The translations under genes were made by a program, and so were the position numbers. From the NCBI GenBank assembly GCA_029747585.1, contig JAPEVF010000131.1, positions 1 to 64,000 of the forward strand: 64,000 nt of DNA. Reading direction: 5' to 3'. This DNA is from Pleurotus djamor (taxonomy: Eukaryota; Basidiomycota; Agaricomycetes; Agaricales; Pleurotaceae). Below the pieces are notes generated by a model. It saw only the letters and a list, made by a program, of their open reading frames with translations, did not search any database and was not told the origin of the DNA. Each line of letters starts with the position of its first letter. Within the stretch, counting starts at the first letter, position 1. Shown here piece after piece: positions 11,165 to 22,710 of this stretch.

Positions 11165-11600
11165 TCCAGTGGACATTCTACCATAAACCATCATGAAGTC
11201 TTCTGAGCAAATCTCCAGTGGATTCCAGTGGATTCCAGTGGAGATATCAGCCACCATTCCAGTCAAACACCCATTTCCAGTGAGTGGATATCCAGTGGAT
11301 AAATTTCCAGTGGATTTCCAGTGGACAATGACATTGAAGTCCTGATTATATAAAGCCTCCCTCTCCAATTATCCACTGTAATCCAGTGGACATCCACTGG
11401 AAATCTATCCACTGGATATCCACTGGAAATCCACTGGGGTCCAAGCAAATGAATGAAGTTTCTGGAGAGAGAGGTACCAACTTTGTTTCCAGTGGAGTCC
11501 AGCTGGATTCCACCTGGAAAAGAGTGGAAAAGAGTGGACTCCACTGGAATCCACTGGAGTCCACTCATATGTCCACTCCCTCATTTTGAGTGGATATTTT
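11165..11600. repeat. TCCAGTGGA-rich region
   Basis: Overlapping TCCAGTGGA, TCCACTGGA and GATTTCCAGTGG words fill this stretch. They are palindrome-prone, since TCCA and TGGA are reverse complements. It continues the unit interrupted by the LTR element. Confidence 0.7.
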
Positions 11601-11640
11601 TCCAGCCGGATCCAGCCGGACTTGTGATGGATCAAGAGAT

Positions 11641-12200
11641 TGACCAGAAATCGGCCAATGATACAGTCACGGGTCACACAAAAGTCACGTAGCCACTTAG
11701 GGGCCCAGTCCTTTCTCGACATGATTGAACTTCAAGAACTTGTAGGATCCATACCTACGCATAATTATACATTTTTGAGGCACGAAAAGGGTCCTTATAA
11801 TCCCCAGAAAGTCGAAATGAAGCCCTTTCTAGAAACAGGAGTTCGGCCAAGCGCGATCTGGGACTTGCCTAAAGCAGACACCTCTTCGCGTCTCCTCCAA
11901 TGGTCAAAAAAAAGAAAGACCCTCCCATTCACCTGTGTGGGACTTTGATAACATTATTTCTCGCCTAAAGTGCTCGTAATATGCCACAGAACATATTCCA
12001 GTAGTATTGAGAGCCACAAAATTTTGTTGAACAAGTTATGGGCCATTTACCGTCCGAAAGCAGCTCGATTGGGAGTCATTACGCGCCCAATGAAACACAC
12101 ACGGCCAATGATACAAATGGACCTCCTACCATCTACGCCGCATGATGGCTGCCAGGAATATTTTCTCAAGTGAACATGAGTGCTGTTCATCTATGTCAAT
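11641..12200. other. intergenic, no gene seen
   Basis: Short open frames only. The word GGCCAATGATACA appears at about 11654 and again at about 12100, and GCGCCCAATGATACAAG lies at about 5820, so this may be more repeat-derived DNA. Confidence 0.4.
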
Positions 12201-12204
12201 AATT

Positions 12205-12450
12205 TTTGGGAACAAACCTCATCCTGTGCATGCTCCAAATTTTATTGAGAGGTGCTTGAATGATGAATAGCACTCTACCCTGGGTCCTATTCAGAAAGGT
12301 AGTCCCCCGGCTGGCACTCCATACTCTCGAGACATGTGGAGGAAGGCTCATCACCGAGCAAAATCAAGAAGCTGTAGATCACGACCTCTAGCGGCATCTG
12401 CCAGCAAGTATACAGCTCTTGGGTGTGAGGATCTTTATATACAATAGTGT
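12205..12450 (+). pseudogene. possible coding relic, unknown
   Basis: One frame reads about 80 codons with a single internal stop. It starts FGNKPHPVHAPNFIERCL, breaks at TAG, then continues with GPIQKGSPPAGTPYSRDMW and a basic, Ala/Ser-rich stretch to a TAG. Amino-acid use looks coding rather than random. I do not recognise the family; a transposon-associated protein is possible given the repeat island. Confidence 0.25.
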
Positions 12451-13000
12451 TGTGGATTGCAGATGTTACGGCCTAGACAGAACACCATTGTGTGACTGGG
12501 AGGTGGCTTGGCAAGTGAATCTCCGGACCAAGATGCGCAATGGGAGAATCCTGTGGAAGATATGACCAGTCATGTTAACTGAGAAACAATTGAGCAGGCT
12601 TGGAAAAAGAGGGCCAGGCAGATTCAAGGATGTTGATGTGGTGGGTTGATTTAGATGATGATTTTTCTTCCTCATCAAGTTCATGGAACCACTCATTCAA
12701 GAACCGCATAGTTTCTGACTAGACCAACGTGTTATTCGCCTGGCAGGTGTGTCTAGGATATCTGTCATTGAAAGAAGGAAAACCCACCACACACCTCATT
12801 TAAAGGCGGAATTGGCAATCCTCCTCTGCCGCCTCCATTCAGAACCTTCTGTGCCAACCAAGTTCGATTCCAGTCGCTGCGGCAGCAGCACACCAACCTG
12901 GGAAGCTTCTACTCGGGGCTTCCACAGGGTCGATCGAGATTCCGATCGCATATTCTCGGGTTGATCAGACCCTNGNGACNAAGANCTTGAGGCAGCGTTG

Positions 13001-14801
13001 ATGGCAGACCCTTCCAATGAAGAGGTCAAGTCCCTGCTGCACCACAGAGCCACACCAGACAAGGTAGATCCCGTCCCAGTGACCCAATTTCCTAAATTGT
13101 CACGGCACTGACCCATCTTATGTTTTTTTTGATTGTCCAGCCTTCTTCTTTGGTGTCGACTCCCCCGCCTAATTGCGGCAAGTTCTCGGCCGAAATATGG
13201 CGCGAGATTGTCCTCTTCCTCCCTCGGCGAGACCTCAAGACCCTCCTCTGGGTGCCCCACATCCTCTCCAAAATCGCCAGCCAGCTGCTCTTTTGCAAGA
13301 TCAACCTCTACTTTAGCGGCTGGTCCGACGAAGACGAAGATGACACATGGCAGCATCCCCACACTAATGCTTCTAGCAAAGAACAGGACTCCTGGCATTC
13401 CCAGCGTAGCGCGGATATCCTGACTAGAATCATCGTCGATAGCTCGTTTGCCGGTTTGGTCAAAACGCTCCGAATTTATGCCACGAAACATGATAGGGAT
13501 GGCACCCTGGCTTTTCAGATTGGTATGTGTGGATACTTGGATCGGGCCAATACGATGCTGATACATTTACGCCGCTACAGGGATGCTGGCCAATGCTCTC
13601 CCCAAACTCGTCAACCTAAAAAACGTACACATTCAGGCTAGCTCAGAGGGGTTGCTATCTATCCTTCGGATTCTCCAGACAACTAGTCCAAGACTCCGCG
13701 GACTCTCCATCTTGTGGGTACACCCCTCCGCGAATGGTATTCTGATCCACGCTGAACTCCCCATGCGTGTAGTTCTCCAGATGGTCTTGGCGAATTAGCC
13801 TGCCTGGAATTCAAATACCTTTCGCAGTTTTGCTACAAGACATCATCTGGGAAGAATGATCTCTCCCACCTCAGTNCAATTTTTTTCTCAGAGCCGCCAC
13901 ACCCTACGCGTCATCTCATTGGACACTCCAACATGGGCATTCCCTTCCGAATTCTTCACGCTTCGCAATCTCACGCACGTCGATTTTGTCGGTCAATTCC
14001 CCCTTCACAGCCATGCCGTCTATGAGATCATCCACGACGGTCGACAACTAGAGTCCCTCAGTCTCGGCTGCTACATAGACTGCAACATATCCAATCAGTT
14101 CAGAGAACTCCCCACCGCTCTCCCCTTCCTCCGCCACTTCGCGTTCAAAGTACACCGATTGAACAGACGCATTCAAGATCCAGATCTCTTCCCCGCTATC
14201 GCCGACTTCCTGAGGGATAGGAAGCCATTGAGGACTCTCCATCTGACGGTTCCGGATGAATATATCCAACGGGCGGTTGGGTTTGATGCTTCCGTATGGG
14301 GCGTCCTCCCGTCGTTGGCGAACTTGAAAAACTTGTTCATCACGTACCCTGCGGACCTTTCACCCGGTTTGGCTTCCTGGTTGGTTCCAAGGACCGTGCT
14401 GGCTTTGAACCTTGACTATGCCACCCTCCCCATGCGCGATCCCGTACAGTTCCTCAATGTACGGTTTCGTCCTATCTTCTCGCTTTTGTACCTGGACTGA
14501 TAGCAAATTTTCTCCCCCATAGCAACTCCGTATCGGGATTCCACCCTCACTGCGTTATATCGGCCTGACAGATTGTCCAATTCATAGCACCATATCCGCT
14601 ATCGTTGAGCAGGGCTTTCCTATGGTCCGCTTGATCCGTGTGGGTGCTAATTACTGGACGGTAGTTAGGAACGTCGACGACACCGTCGTTGAACTGGAGA
14701 AGTGGCCCCGTCGCAGAGTGTTGTACCACGCGTCAGAATGGTTGGAGTGGTTGGGCTGCGAAGACGCTCGATGGAGAGATAATTCAGAGTTCCTGTCATA
14801 A
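13001..14801 (+). CDS. F-box protein, frame disturbed
   Basis: The exons are 13001-13063, 13141-13522, from 13581 to 14458, and 14523-14801. They join by GT..AG introns and end at TAA. Exon 2 carries an F-box-like segment (FSAEIWREIVLFL, then DLKTLLWV), placing it near residue 32. F-box proteins bridge substrates to SCF ubiquitin ligases. The rest is Leu-rich with repeats such as LRNLTHVDFVG and LESLSLGC, typical of agaric F-box proteins. Within the third exon the reading frame changes twice: near 13780 (LAN then a stop, while another frame reads GELACLEFKYLSQ) and near an N beside a T-run at 13876-13885. With Ns present, sequencing indels are likely, but a pseudogene cannot be excluded. The start is provisional because bases 12974-12986 contain Ns. 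Confidence 0.7.
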
Positions 14802-15321
14802 TTAATTTTCACGCTGTCGATATAGATGCTATCTCTGTTGTATATATGTAGTTGTATTGCTAGTTATCCCAATGCTTTCTTTTCATCTAATACAGTCTTG
14901 TTAATACAATCTTGGTTTTCCACATACGTCCATCGAACTGGGCTGTATCCTCTCATCGGGACGTTCTTTAGGAAGGCAAAGTCCGAAGGTAATGATAGTG
15001 TAACTATTTTACGTTTACTTCTAACAAACAGCTGTGTCAGGATTACAAACAGAAACCTATAGCTAAAAGCACTATAACCTGGGTGGTGGTGGTGGTGGTG
15101 GTGGTGGTGAGCAAACTTGTACAATAAGCTAGGGGTTAATTATCCGATATAAATAGGTGTGGATGAGGATGCGGGATGGCGAATGAATAACGAAGGAAGT
15201 GTGATAGAGTACAGTACAACAACAAAGAATTCCGGTTCCTAGTATATTTGAATATTGAAGACCACGAAGACCGCATAAGATAGACGAGACGAGACTGCAA
15301 GGAACAAGGGGCGGGAGGAGT
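14802..15321. other. intergenic with GGT microsatellite
   Basis: Convergent 3' ends of the F-box gene and the minus-strand membrane-protein gene. A perfect (GGT)n run of about nine units lies at 15082-15109. Nothing else is seen. Confidence 0.7.
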
Positions 15322-17079
15322 TCAAACTTCTTCCAGAGGTGGAGTGAAGCTCCTCGTCTCCGGTGTCTGTGTGAACGATCCAGAATCAGAAAACTAGCCA
15401 GACATTATTATGGAGGTAAAAGGGCTTGGAAAGAATATACTGACCTTGGTGGGGTTGAAATTCATGCTCTTCTCAGTCGTCGTCGTTATTGATGGCGGTG
15501 CTGGGAGGGCAGGGCCTTTCGACAGGCTGGTGATACGAATGGACAAGTTGTGTTCCTCTTGCTCTCGTGAAACTCGAGCATCCCGAGCATTAAGCCTGAA
15601 GGAGAAACAGTATTATCAGTCCCCTAATCCAGTGCAGCGATATCAGCATGCAAACTCACATAGCCAGGAAAGAATTAATGTATACTGAATGGGATAATGT
15701 TGAGATGGAATCACATTCGAAAAGGATGTCGACTTACGCTTCGTCAAGAATGACTCGATGCCGATGTAAATGAGCGTATCGGGCATCACAGCGTACTTCA
15801 GGGAATTCATCAGGGAAGGGAACACGGGAAGGGACATGTGGGACTCACGGAAATGAGCGCAGCCATCGAAGTAGCACTCGTGAGGAAACCGGAGCCAAGG
15901 ACGAATTGCATGAGGGTCGAAATCTTGGAGTTGAGGCTGGAGACGCGATAAGTCGACCACGACCAAAGGAAGCGTTGAAATGAACGTACTGAGATTGAGG
16001 GCCCTTGCTCTTCTTGAGATAGTAGCACATAGCTCCAGCGATGACGAAGTCAATGAACGTTGAGACAGCGAGGGATGCCATAATGGCATACTGATCCAGA
16101 CATGAGTATCAACGAAGGGGCCAATGATAAAGCAAGAAACTCACTCCGATGCGTTCATGATCCGCGAAGGTGACAGTGGTGTACCTTCAAGACGTTTAGA
16201 TGGCGAAGAGGCCCAAGTGCAGTATGTACTCACACTTCGTAGGCAAGGACGATACCAATGGCCAAACCACCCATCAAAGCCGCACAAGCAATGTACGCCG
16301 CAATGCCATTCTTATGGTAACCGCCGACTGGACATCGTTTCGTCAGCGACAGGAGGAAACGTCAGGGCAAAAAGGCAGACTCACGAAGCCATACTCGATA
16401 CGTGTACAGACTAAACGTTCCATCGACATGTTAGGACGTCACAGCGAAACAGCGATGGTGTTGCTTACGAATGAACGGCAAAGATGATGAAGACCTGGGA
16501 GACGCCGTCAGCCACGGCAGGGGGATGATGGTCAACTGACGAGGACTTACATTGATGGTTACTTGAAGCTGTCGCCATTGTTATGAGACCCTGCGCACAC
16601 AAGACAACTAGGCGTAGCGTACCTGTAATGACCTAGACCGGACGACCGGGTCAATACCCGAATGCGACGGAAGTGATAGGAGAAGAACGCACCAGACGAT
16701 GTTCAGAAGCCCAATGAAGTTCCCGAAGCCAGTGACCATGTAATGATACACTCCATGGCAAATTAAAATGAGATGTAGAGTATCTAAGCACCAAAGGCCG
16801 CCGACCTGGTATGATAGATGAGAAATGGGAGATTCCGTTGAGCGAACAGGATACTCACTGCGAGTCGATGGACGATCGTATCTCGACGAGCGTACCAATG
16901 GTAGTACCAATAGGCTTGGAGCGTGGTGAAGCCATAAAGGCTGCAGCAAGGCGATTGAGATGGATTGAGGGTTACAAAAGAAAAGTGAAGACGCACATAG
17001 CAGCGATGATGGTCCCAACATACAACGCCCCGATAGTGTTGTTGAGGGTCTGTGAGACGCTGAAGCCACCTGCCGACAT
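15322..17079 (-). CDS. seven-helix membrane protein, DUF6534-like
   Basis: From ATG at 17079 about nine short exons encode an agaric-type multi-helix membrane protein. The order is LNNTIGALYVGTIIAA, then GFTTLQAYWYYHWYARRD, a LWCLDTLHLILICHGVYHY helix, NVFIIFAVHSLYTYRVWLL, a Gly/Ala helix, then the diagnostic block ASLAVSTFIDFVIAGAMCYY-LKKSKG and SKISTLMQFVLGSGFLTSAT. The family usually ends with a cytoplasmic LNAR motif, present here (LNARDARVSRE). It is followed by a Ser/Thr-rich tail and a TGA at 15322-15324. Joining the exon ending FLTK to LNAR by the obvious GTAAGT donor shifts frame; a GC donor one base earlier in phase restores it. Introns are mostly 50-60 bp. The function of this family is unknown; it probably sits in the plasma or an internal membrane. 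Confidence 0.75.
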
Positions 17080-18762
17080 GAGGAAGAGATGATGTACAGA
17101 GGGCCGCTCCCGGAGCAACGATCTTGTGCAGGAAACCGAGGGTTTGTGAGGACACAGAAAAGGAGCTGGAGGGAATAGTCAATGCCACCTCCACTCTTTT
17201 TATCAGCGATCGTCAGCAATCCAGGATTATATGTCAAAGGTCATGAAACGGCTTGAGACGACCAGGGTCTGATCCCGATTGATCAGCCCTGGGCAGGTCC
17301 GTTGGACTCCCTGAGATTGCGATTGTGGTGGTGAAGCCAAAGCCATGTGCTGATGCTAGAGGGGACTAGGTCCGAAACTTCTCGAAAAAGGTTCTCCAAC
17401 CACCTCTCCCTTGCAAGGATGTAGAAATGTGGCGAACTACGAAAAAANGCCTCAAGAAAANGGTTTGAGGAGGTAAGAAAACAATTTTGCAGTGGTCGAA
17501 AAGTAAGAGATGAAACCATGTGATTTTCATCCCCCTCTTCTTGGGGATGTTTCGACGGAGGTATATTGACTTGGAGCCATTATTTTTGACATTGCCAGCT
17601 TTCTAGCTTCAAACTTCTACGCAACGAATAGATATTGAACGTCAACGATGCTAAGTTTTTGCGACGAGTTCAACCATGGGATACGAAGTGTGACTTGAAA
17701 CGACTTGTCAGTTCCACTCATCAAAATGCGCCGCAACAAGTCTACTCACCGATTGACGCGTAGACACTTGACCTATATGGATGTCAAATGGACAGAGAGT
17801 AACTCCGAAGAAAGCCTATTTCGCGTTTTTGTCCCCCTTCTTTGTAAATCAGTGAAATGTACGGTGAAGGGTCTAATAAAATGTGGTGCCCGGTGGCGCT
17901 CTTGGACACTGCCGAACTTTGCGTAGCCCGGGAACCGTGAAGTTCGTCTAGAGCGTGAGAGGGATTTTCAATTGTACATTGTAGTAGCTGATCGAAAATT
18001 TACTTTGAGGATATTGCGTGTGCTCTCCTATCATCCGCCGCCTCCAAATTAATGAGCTGGGGTATTGGAACTCGCGAAATTGAGGCAAAAAGACCACGTC
18101 ATGTCTGAACCGGAACTGGGGCGACTGTTGGCGACTGGGCATCCAAAGCCCAAGTCATACAAAGCGAACTTGAGCAGTCACACAAGAAATCCGTGCAATC
18201 GAGGACAGCAACCAAATCCCAAATTGATGGATAGTACCTAAGGCACGAACATATAGGATCCACCATCACAGGCGGTTAATATTTGGGGGGACGGAATGAC
18301 AATTGCGTAGAGTGTCTGGATCGCGATAATTAACTGGCCGAATTTCAAACCTTCCAGGATACACCGAAGGATGTCGAGGTGAGGGAGGGGGAGGAGAAGC
18401 TTTCGATAGCCCACCCGACTCTGACCTGAGCTGGTCAATGATGGCGATGGTGGCGACGTCGAGGGCGTCGACAAGAACGCTTGCATCGATCCTTGGCCGA
18501 AGCCACAGGAACTTGCCCGCGTACGTAATTGATCTTACATAAGCCGCACGGACAACTTACCTCGCGGCCCTGATGCACCCGTCCTTTTCGAGCTTGACGT
18601 TGACGCTGAACGAGGCGGCGCGCATCCTGTTACGACCGTCAGACGTCCCAGTCACCGCTGGCCGTCGCCTTGCCACCTTAAAACCTAGTCCAAGGGCTAT
18701 CCAAAGCATTTGGTTCCCCTTCACTCCTTTCGATTTTTTGCAGAAGTTCTCTGCTCACCACA
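17080..18762. other. intergenic between divergent genes
   Basis: Separates the minus-strand membrane-protein gene from the plus-strand Kre9-like gene. Only short frames without coding character are seen; 18685-18760 is CT-rich as expected just upstream of a fungal start. It contains two Ns at 17446-17461. Confidence 0.6.
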
Positions 18763-19457
18763 ATGTTTGCTAATTACAACTTCGTCGTTGCGCTTTTTGC
18801 CTTTGTTTCCTGCCTACCGCTGTCTTTTGGTAAGTTCGAGTGTGCCATATATCACCGGTGCCGTTCTCATATGTTTTCAACAGCCTATTTTGTTGTTACG
18901 TCCCCTGGGGAAGGGTCGGTTTGGAGGGAAGGTGCCGCAAACTCAATCACATGGAGCAAAGGTCTCTCAGACGGAATCAATTCCTTCGACATAGAGATGA
19001 ATCGTCTGGGAGGCGACGGTCTCCTCCTCGTTGCAAGAAACGGTAAGTATGGTACTCGAAGCAGCAAATGGCAGTCAGGCTCATGGAGACCCCTATCACA
19101 GTCCCTGCGACCACCACATCGTTGAATGTGTTCCTTCAAAATGTTCCCCCTGCGGATGACTATTTCTTGGTATTCTTGAACTCAACGCACGGCGTTTTGC
19201 ATACTACCTCCAAGAAATTTCCTGTCATCTTGTCCTCGGATTCCCCTCCGAGTGGCGCGACTTTGTCTTCACCAGACCCTCAGGCGCCTACGGTAACCGT
19301 CAACGGCCCCTCGAACCCGACGCAAGCATTCGCTACCACCTACGCTGCCATTGCCAACGACTCCTCGCGCACCTACATCATCTTGCTCCCACAGCAAGCC
19401 TGGGGCGTGTTTTTCGGATGCTTGTTTGGCATCTTCTGGACTCTCTGGATTCATTGA
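18763..19457 (+). CDS. Kre9/Knh1-like Ser/Thr-rich secreted protein
   Basis: The exons are 18763-18829, 18884-19042 and 19102-19457, joined by GT..AG introns both in phase 1. The protein is about 193 residues. Residues 1-22 are a signal peptide (MFANYNFVVALFAFVSCLPL). Next comes the Kre9/Knh1 N-terminal-like fold: FVVTSPGEGSVW, NSITWSKG, FDIEMNRLGGDGLLLVARNVP, and YFLVFLNSTHG. A Ser/Pro/Thr-rich linker follows, and the C-terminus is a hydrophobic stretch (AWGVFFGCLFGIFWTLWIH). That layout suggests GPI anchoring or a single C-terminal membrane pass at the cell surface. Yeast Kre9/Knh1 support beta-1,6-glucan assembly; for the basidiomycete proteins a cell-wall role is only inferred. Confidence 0.85.
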
Positions 19458-21105
19458 ACCCATTTCCTTCTTTCGCTTCCATCTCTGGACAATCTATATC
19501 TGTTATCTTGGAATTTCCGCTGCATCCCTAGACATGTCTGTAGAACCGGCATCCGATATCTTTGTTTTCCCTGGCAACCTGTATGGATACTGTACGACCG
19601 CCACCCGATCTTTGTTGCGCACATCCTGGACTCTTACAAATGTACACATCTATCTTTATCTAATTAATATCACGAGGCTGAGCTACTTTGATTCTTACTT
19701 CCGAGCTAGCCTTGCAAGCCCATTTCGACCATCTGTTCCAGCACCTTGGTGGGACATGTACTTGGAGGTTGTTGTTACGGCGGACGACCGGCCATCTGTC
19801 ATATCCCTAGGATGCATTGCATCAGTAGTAGGTAAATTTCCGTAAGTCCGTATCTGCAGATTTTGATGTCATCCTCGCAGGAAGGTATTGCGTCAGCGGA
19901 TAGGAATTTATGAAGTTCACTATACGCAGCCAAATACCGACAACTAGTCGCATCAATAAGCCCCTTGATAGGATACCATCCAGATATTATTCCCTGAACC
20001 TCATGAGTCAGGCAAGTATGCAGAGTCAGTCAGAGTTGGCAGCTCGATCCCCGGTGTCACATTGTCTGTAAAGTTCACGCTAGATCCTATTTGGTAGGAG
20101 GGCTTCCGTGCAGGCCCAGGCGATCCGTATGATGGAGTACCTCTTCATCAAGGTCGCGCATGTACACGCGACTATCATCTAGCCGCGACGTGGCAAATCC
20201 CGCCAACCTTGATGATGGTGGCGGTGAGCAATGGTGAGATGTTGACAACTTCGTCCGGAGGTAGTGACCCTGACCGCGCGTCGGACATAAGTCTGATAAA
20301 GTCAGGCCTCAAAGATTCGGAGCACGAGGTAAGCAGCCATGACACCCTCATGCGCTTGTATAAGCTCGTATAGCCGTACCGACCCACTATAAGGTCCCGC
20401 AGAACTTTTGTGTCCGGCGCGACTGTCCCAGCTGGTCCCCTGGTTCCCCTTGAGAGTTACCGAACGTGACTGATATTTCATGCGTCATCTTACACGAGTT
20501 CAGACCCTTGCATGGTACGCACTACCTTGCGGGGCCCCAGAAATATAGGCTCGATTCCAGCCGTTCTGGTAAGTTTTGGGGAGAAGAGAAAATAATGGAC
20601 GATACCGAGTATTATTATTTTCCCCCTCCTCTTTGCCCACGCAAACGAGGAACTAGATACCAACTACGACTGGGATCGAGTCTACCAGAAATAATCGGTG
20701 GTGGCATTCACCTGTGCCGGTAAATGTTCCTGGCATATGACCAGGGATTCAACATAGGGGCCTAATCCGGGACTCCCGCCTTCTCGTTCTAGTTCGCAAG
20801 CTCTGGCTACGGTACGGGTTGCTCTGCATATCTATGAGTATTCTTAGACGGCTATTTGACTCACAGTGATTCTCCATGAAATTAATGATCTCTGAAGGAT
20901 GAGCTTTAATCGAAAGGAGTTGCTGCAGGCCGGCAATCATCCCAGGTTAGATCTAATCAGATGAAAGTACCCGGTAACGGGAGCTTCTATACCCGTTCAA
21001 CCATCTTCATGGTAAAAACAGTCATGACACTATTTAAACCTGGCCTTCGTCTCAGCTTCTCATTCGCTTCCCCGCCTTCTCCTCCGTACACCGTAACTAC
21101 GCAAA
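19458..21105. other. intergenic
   Basis: No gene recognised in about 1.6 kb. The last 80 bp look like the promoter of the next gene: CTATTTAAACC at about 21031 is a TATA-like box, followed by a CT-rich stretch (TTCTCATTCGCTTCCCCGCC) ending at the ATG context AAAATGGCC. Confidence 0.6.
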
Positions 21106-22486
21106 ATGGCCTCCATCACGACTCCAGTAACCGAGCTTTTCGGAATCAAGCATCCTATCCTGCTTGCTGGTATGAATGTTGCCGCCGGTCCTGAACTCGC
21201 TGCTGCTGTCACAAATGCTGGTGGCATGGGTGTCATTGGTGGTGTCGGCTATACCCCCAAGATTCTGCGTCAGCAGGTGAGCTTCCACGCCTATCAGCCC
21301 TTTACAGTTTCACCAGGCTCTTTATTTCCGGATTGATGATCTAACTTCGTCTTCTCTCTTATTTTAGATCCAACTCATCAAGAAGGATCTGAAGGATCCG
21401 AACGCACCTTTCGGTGTTGACCTTCTCCTTCCCCAGGTCGGTGGAAGTGCTCGCAAGACTAACGTACGTCCTCATCACGCCTTTCCTTGTGATCGAAAGA
21501 CACTGACTCAAATCTGTGTAGTACGACTACACCAAGGGACAACTTGGTGAACTCATTGATGTTATCATTGAGGAGAAGGCCAAGCTCTTCGTTTGCGCTA
21601 TCGGTGTTCCACCGAAGGCTGCCGTTGACAAACTTCACGCCCACGGAATCCCCGTCATGAACGTACGCGTCCTATTCCCGCGTCCTATCTCTCCAGCACT
21701 GATTCCTTGACTTGATTAGATGGTCGGCCACCCCAAGCACGTAGCCAAGGCTCTTGCACAGGGAGTTGATCTCATTTGTGCCCAAGCTGGTGAAGGTGGA
21801 GGCCACACCGGTGACATCCCCGCTTCCATCCTTATCCCCGCTTGCGTGGACGCTGTCAAGGGTCACAAGTCTCCTTTGACCGGCAAACCCGTCTATGTTA
21901 TTGGTGCCGGAGCTGTCTACGATGGCCGAGGACTTGCTGCCAACTTGTCGTGGGGCGCAGAAGCTGTCTGTGGGTCACTTTCTGATTGATGGGTTGTATA
22001 CCCCGTTGTGCTGATACGTTTGCTTTGAAGGGGTTGGCACTCGATTTGTCGCTTCGGAGGAGGCCGGTGCGCCGAAGAAACACAAGGATTTGGTCCTGAG
22101 TGCTGGATTCGAGGATGCCGTCACCACGCTCATCTTCACGGGCCGACCTCTTCGTGTTCGACGCACTCCATATGTCGATGACTGGTACGTCCATTCCACA
22201 GCTTTGATCATACCTGAAAGTTGCTTACCCGACCGCTTCCGTTAGGAACACCAACCGCCAACAGGAGATCAAGGAATTGACTTCCAAGGGTGTCATTCCT
22301 CACGAGCAAGAGCTCCAGAAGCACCCGGAAAAGTCCATCGAAGGACGACCTTGGTTGATGGGCCGTGTCTCTTCCATGATTCACGAAGTTCTGCCCGCCA
22401 AGGTTATTGTTGATAACATGGTCAAGGATGCCGTTGAAGTGCTCCAGAGCAATGCTGGCAAAGTTCGCGTCGGAGCTAAGCTCTGA
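21106..22486 (+). CDS. nitronate monooxygenase (2-nitropropane dioxygenase-like)
   Basis: Six exons (21106-21276, 21368-21463, 21522-21662, 21720-21969, 22031-22184, 22246-22486) splice cleanly to about 350 residues. The protein is an FMN-dependent TIM barrel that oxidises alkyl nitronates. Family signs are HPILLAGMNVAAGPELAAAV near the N-terminus with GGMGVIGG, FGVDLLLP, and the FMN/active-site block CAQAGEGGGHTGD containing the conserved His. Then come PVYVIGAGAVYDGRGLAA (phosphate-binding) and GAEAVWVGTRFVAS, where the Trp is split by intron 4. The C-terminal lid has TGRPLRVRRTPYVDDW. No secretion signal is seen, so it should be cytosolic or peroxisomal; the final residues (GAKL) resemble a degenerate PTS1. 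Role is probably detoxification of propionate-3-nitronate or related compounds (family knowledge). Confidence 0.93.
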
Positions 22487-22710
22487 AGGAGTCTTTGATT
22501 GGAGTGAATTATTTCAAAATATTGTGTAGCTTATATCTATTATTTGGTAGCAAATTTGGACACCACTGTATTTCACTCGTCGTTGAGCCAAAACAACATT
22601 CTTCTTCATCGTGACTCCTGTCTCCCGTGATCGTGTCTCTCTGAATCAACTCGTCACGCGTCACGGGCCGAGATAGACGCGTTCGTTCTTACCACCACTC
22701 CTCCATCACC

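Larger units (their letters stand above)
5998..11634. mobile_element. degraded TIR-bounded repeat, split by the LTR element
   Basis: The left edge near 5998 reads TGATCCATCA followed by CGGCCGGATCCGGCTGGAAA. The right edge near 11601-11634 carries the inverse, CCAGCCGGATCCAGCCGGAC then TGATGGATCA. These imperfect terminal inverted repeats of about 35 bp suggest a DNA-transposon-like or MITE-like unit. Removing the LTR element (6919-11159 plus one TGGAG) leaves a unit of about 1.4 kb dominated by TCCAGTGGA words. No transposase is visible and no clear target duplication flanks the edges. It may be a non-autonomous family; 4335-4560 is another copy of the left end. Confidence 0.4.

Noticed and set aside
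12796..13566. A 256-codon minus-strand open frame
   Set aside because: It overlaps the F-box gene on the opposite strand, contains Ns, and has no domain; the plus-strand reading has the F-box and clean splice sites.
15082..15109. GGT microsatellite as a regulatory or structural element
   Set aside because: A simple repeat in a convergent 3' region; polyhistidine in one antisense frame is not supported as a gene.
19351..19845. 164-codon frame after the Kre9-like gene
   Set aside because: It starts in the last exon of that gene in another frame and runs into its 3' region; no motif or splice support.
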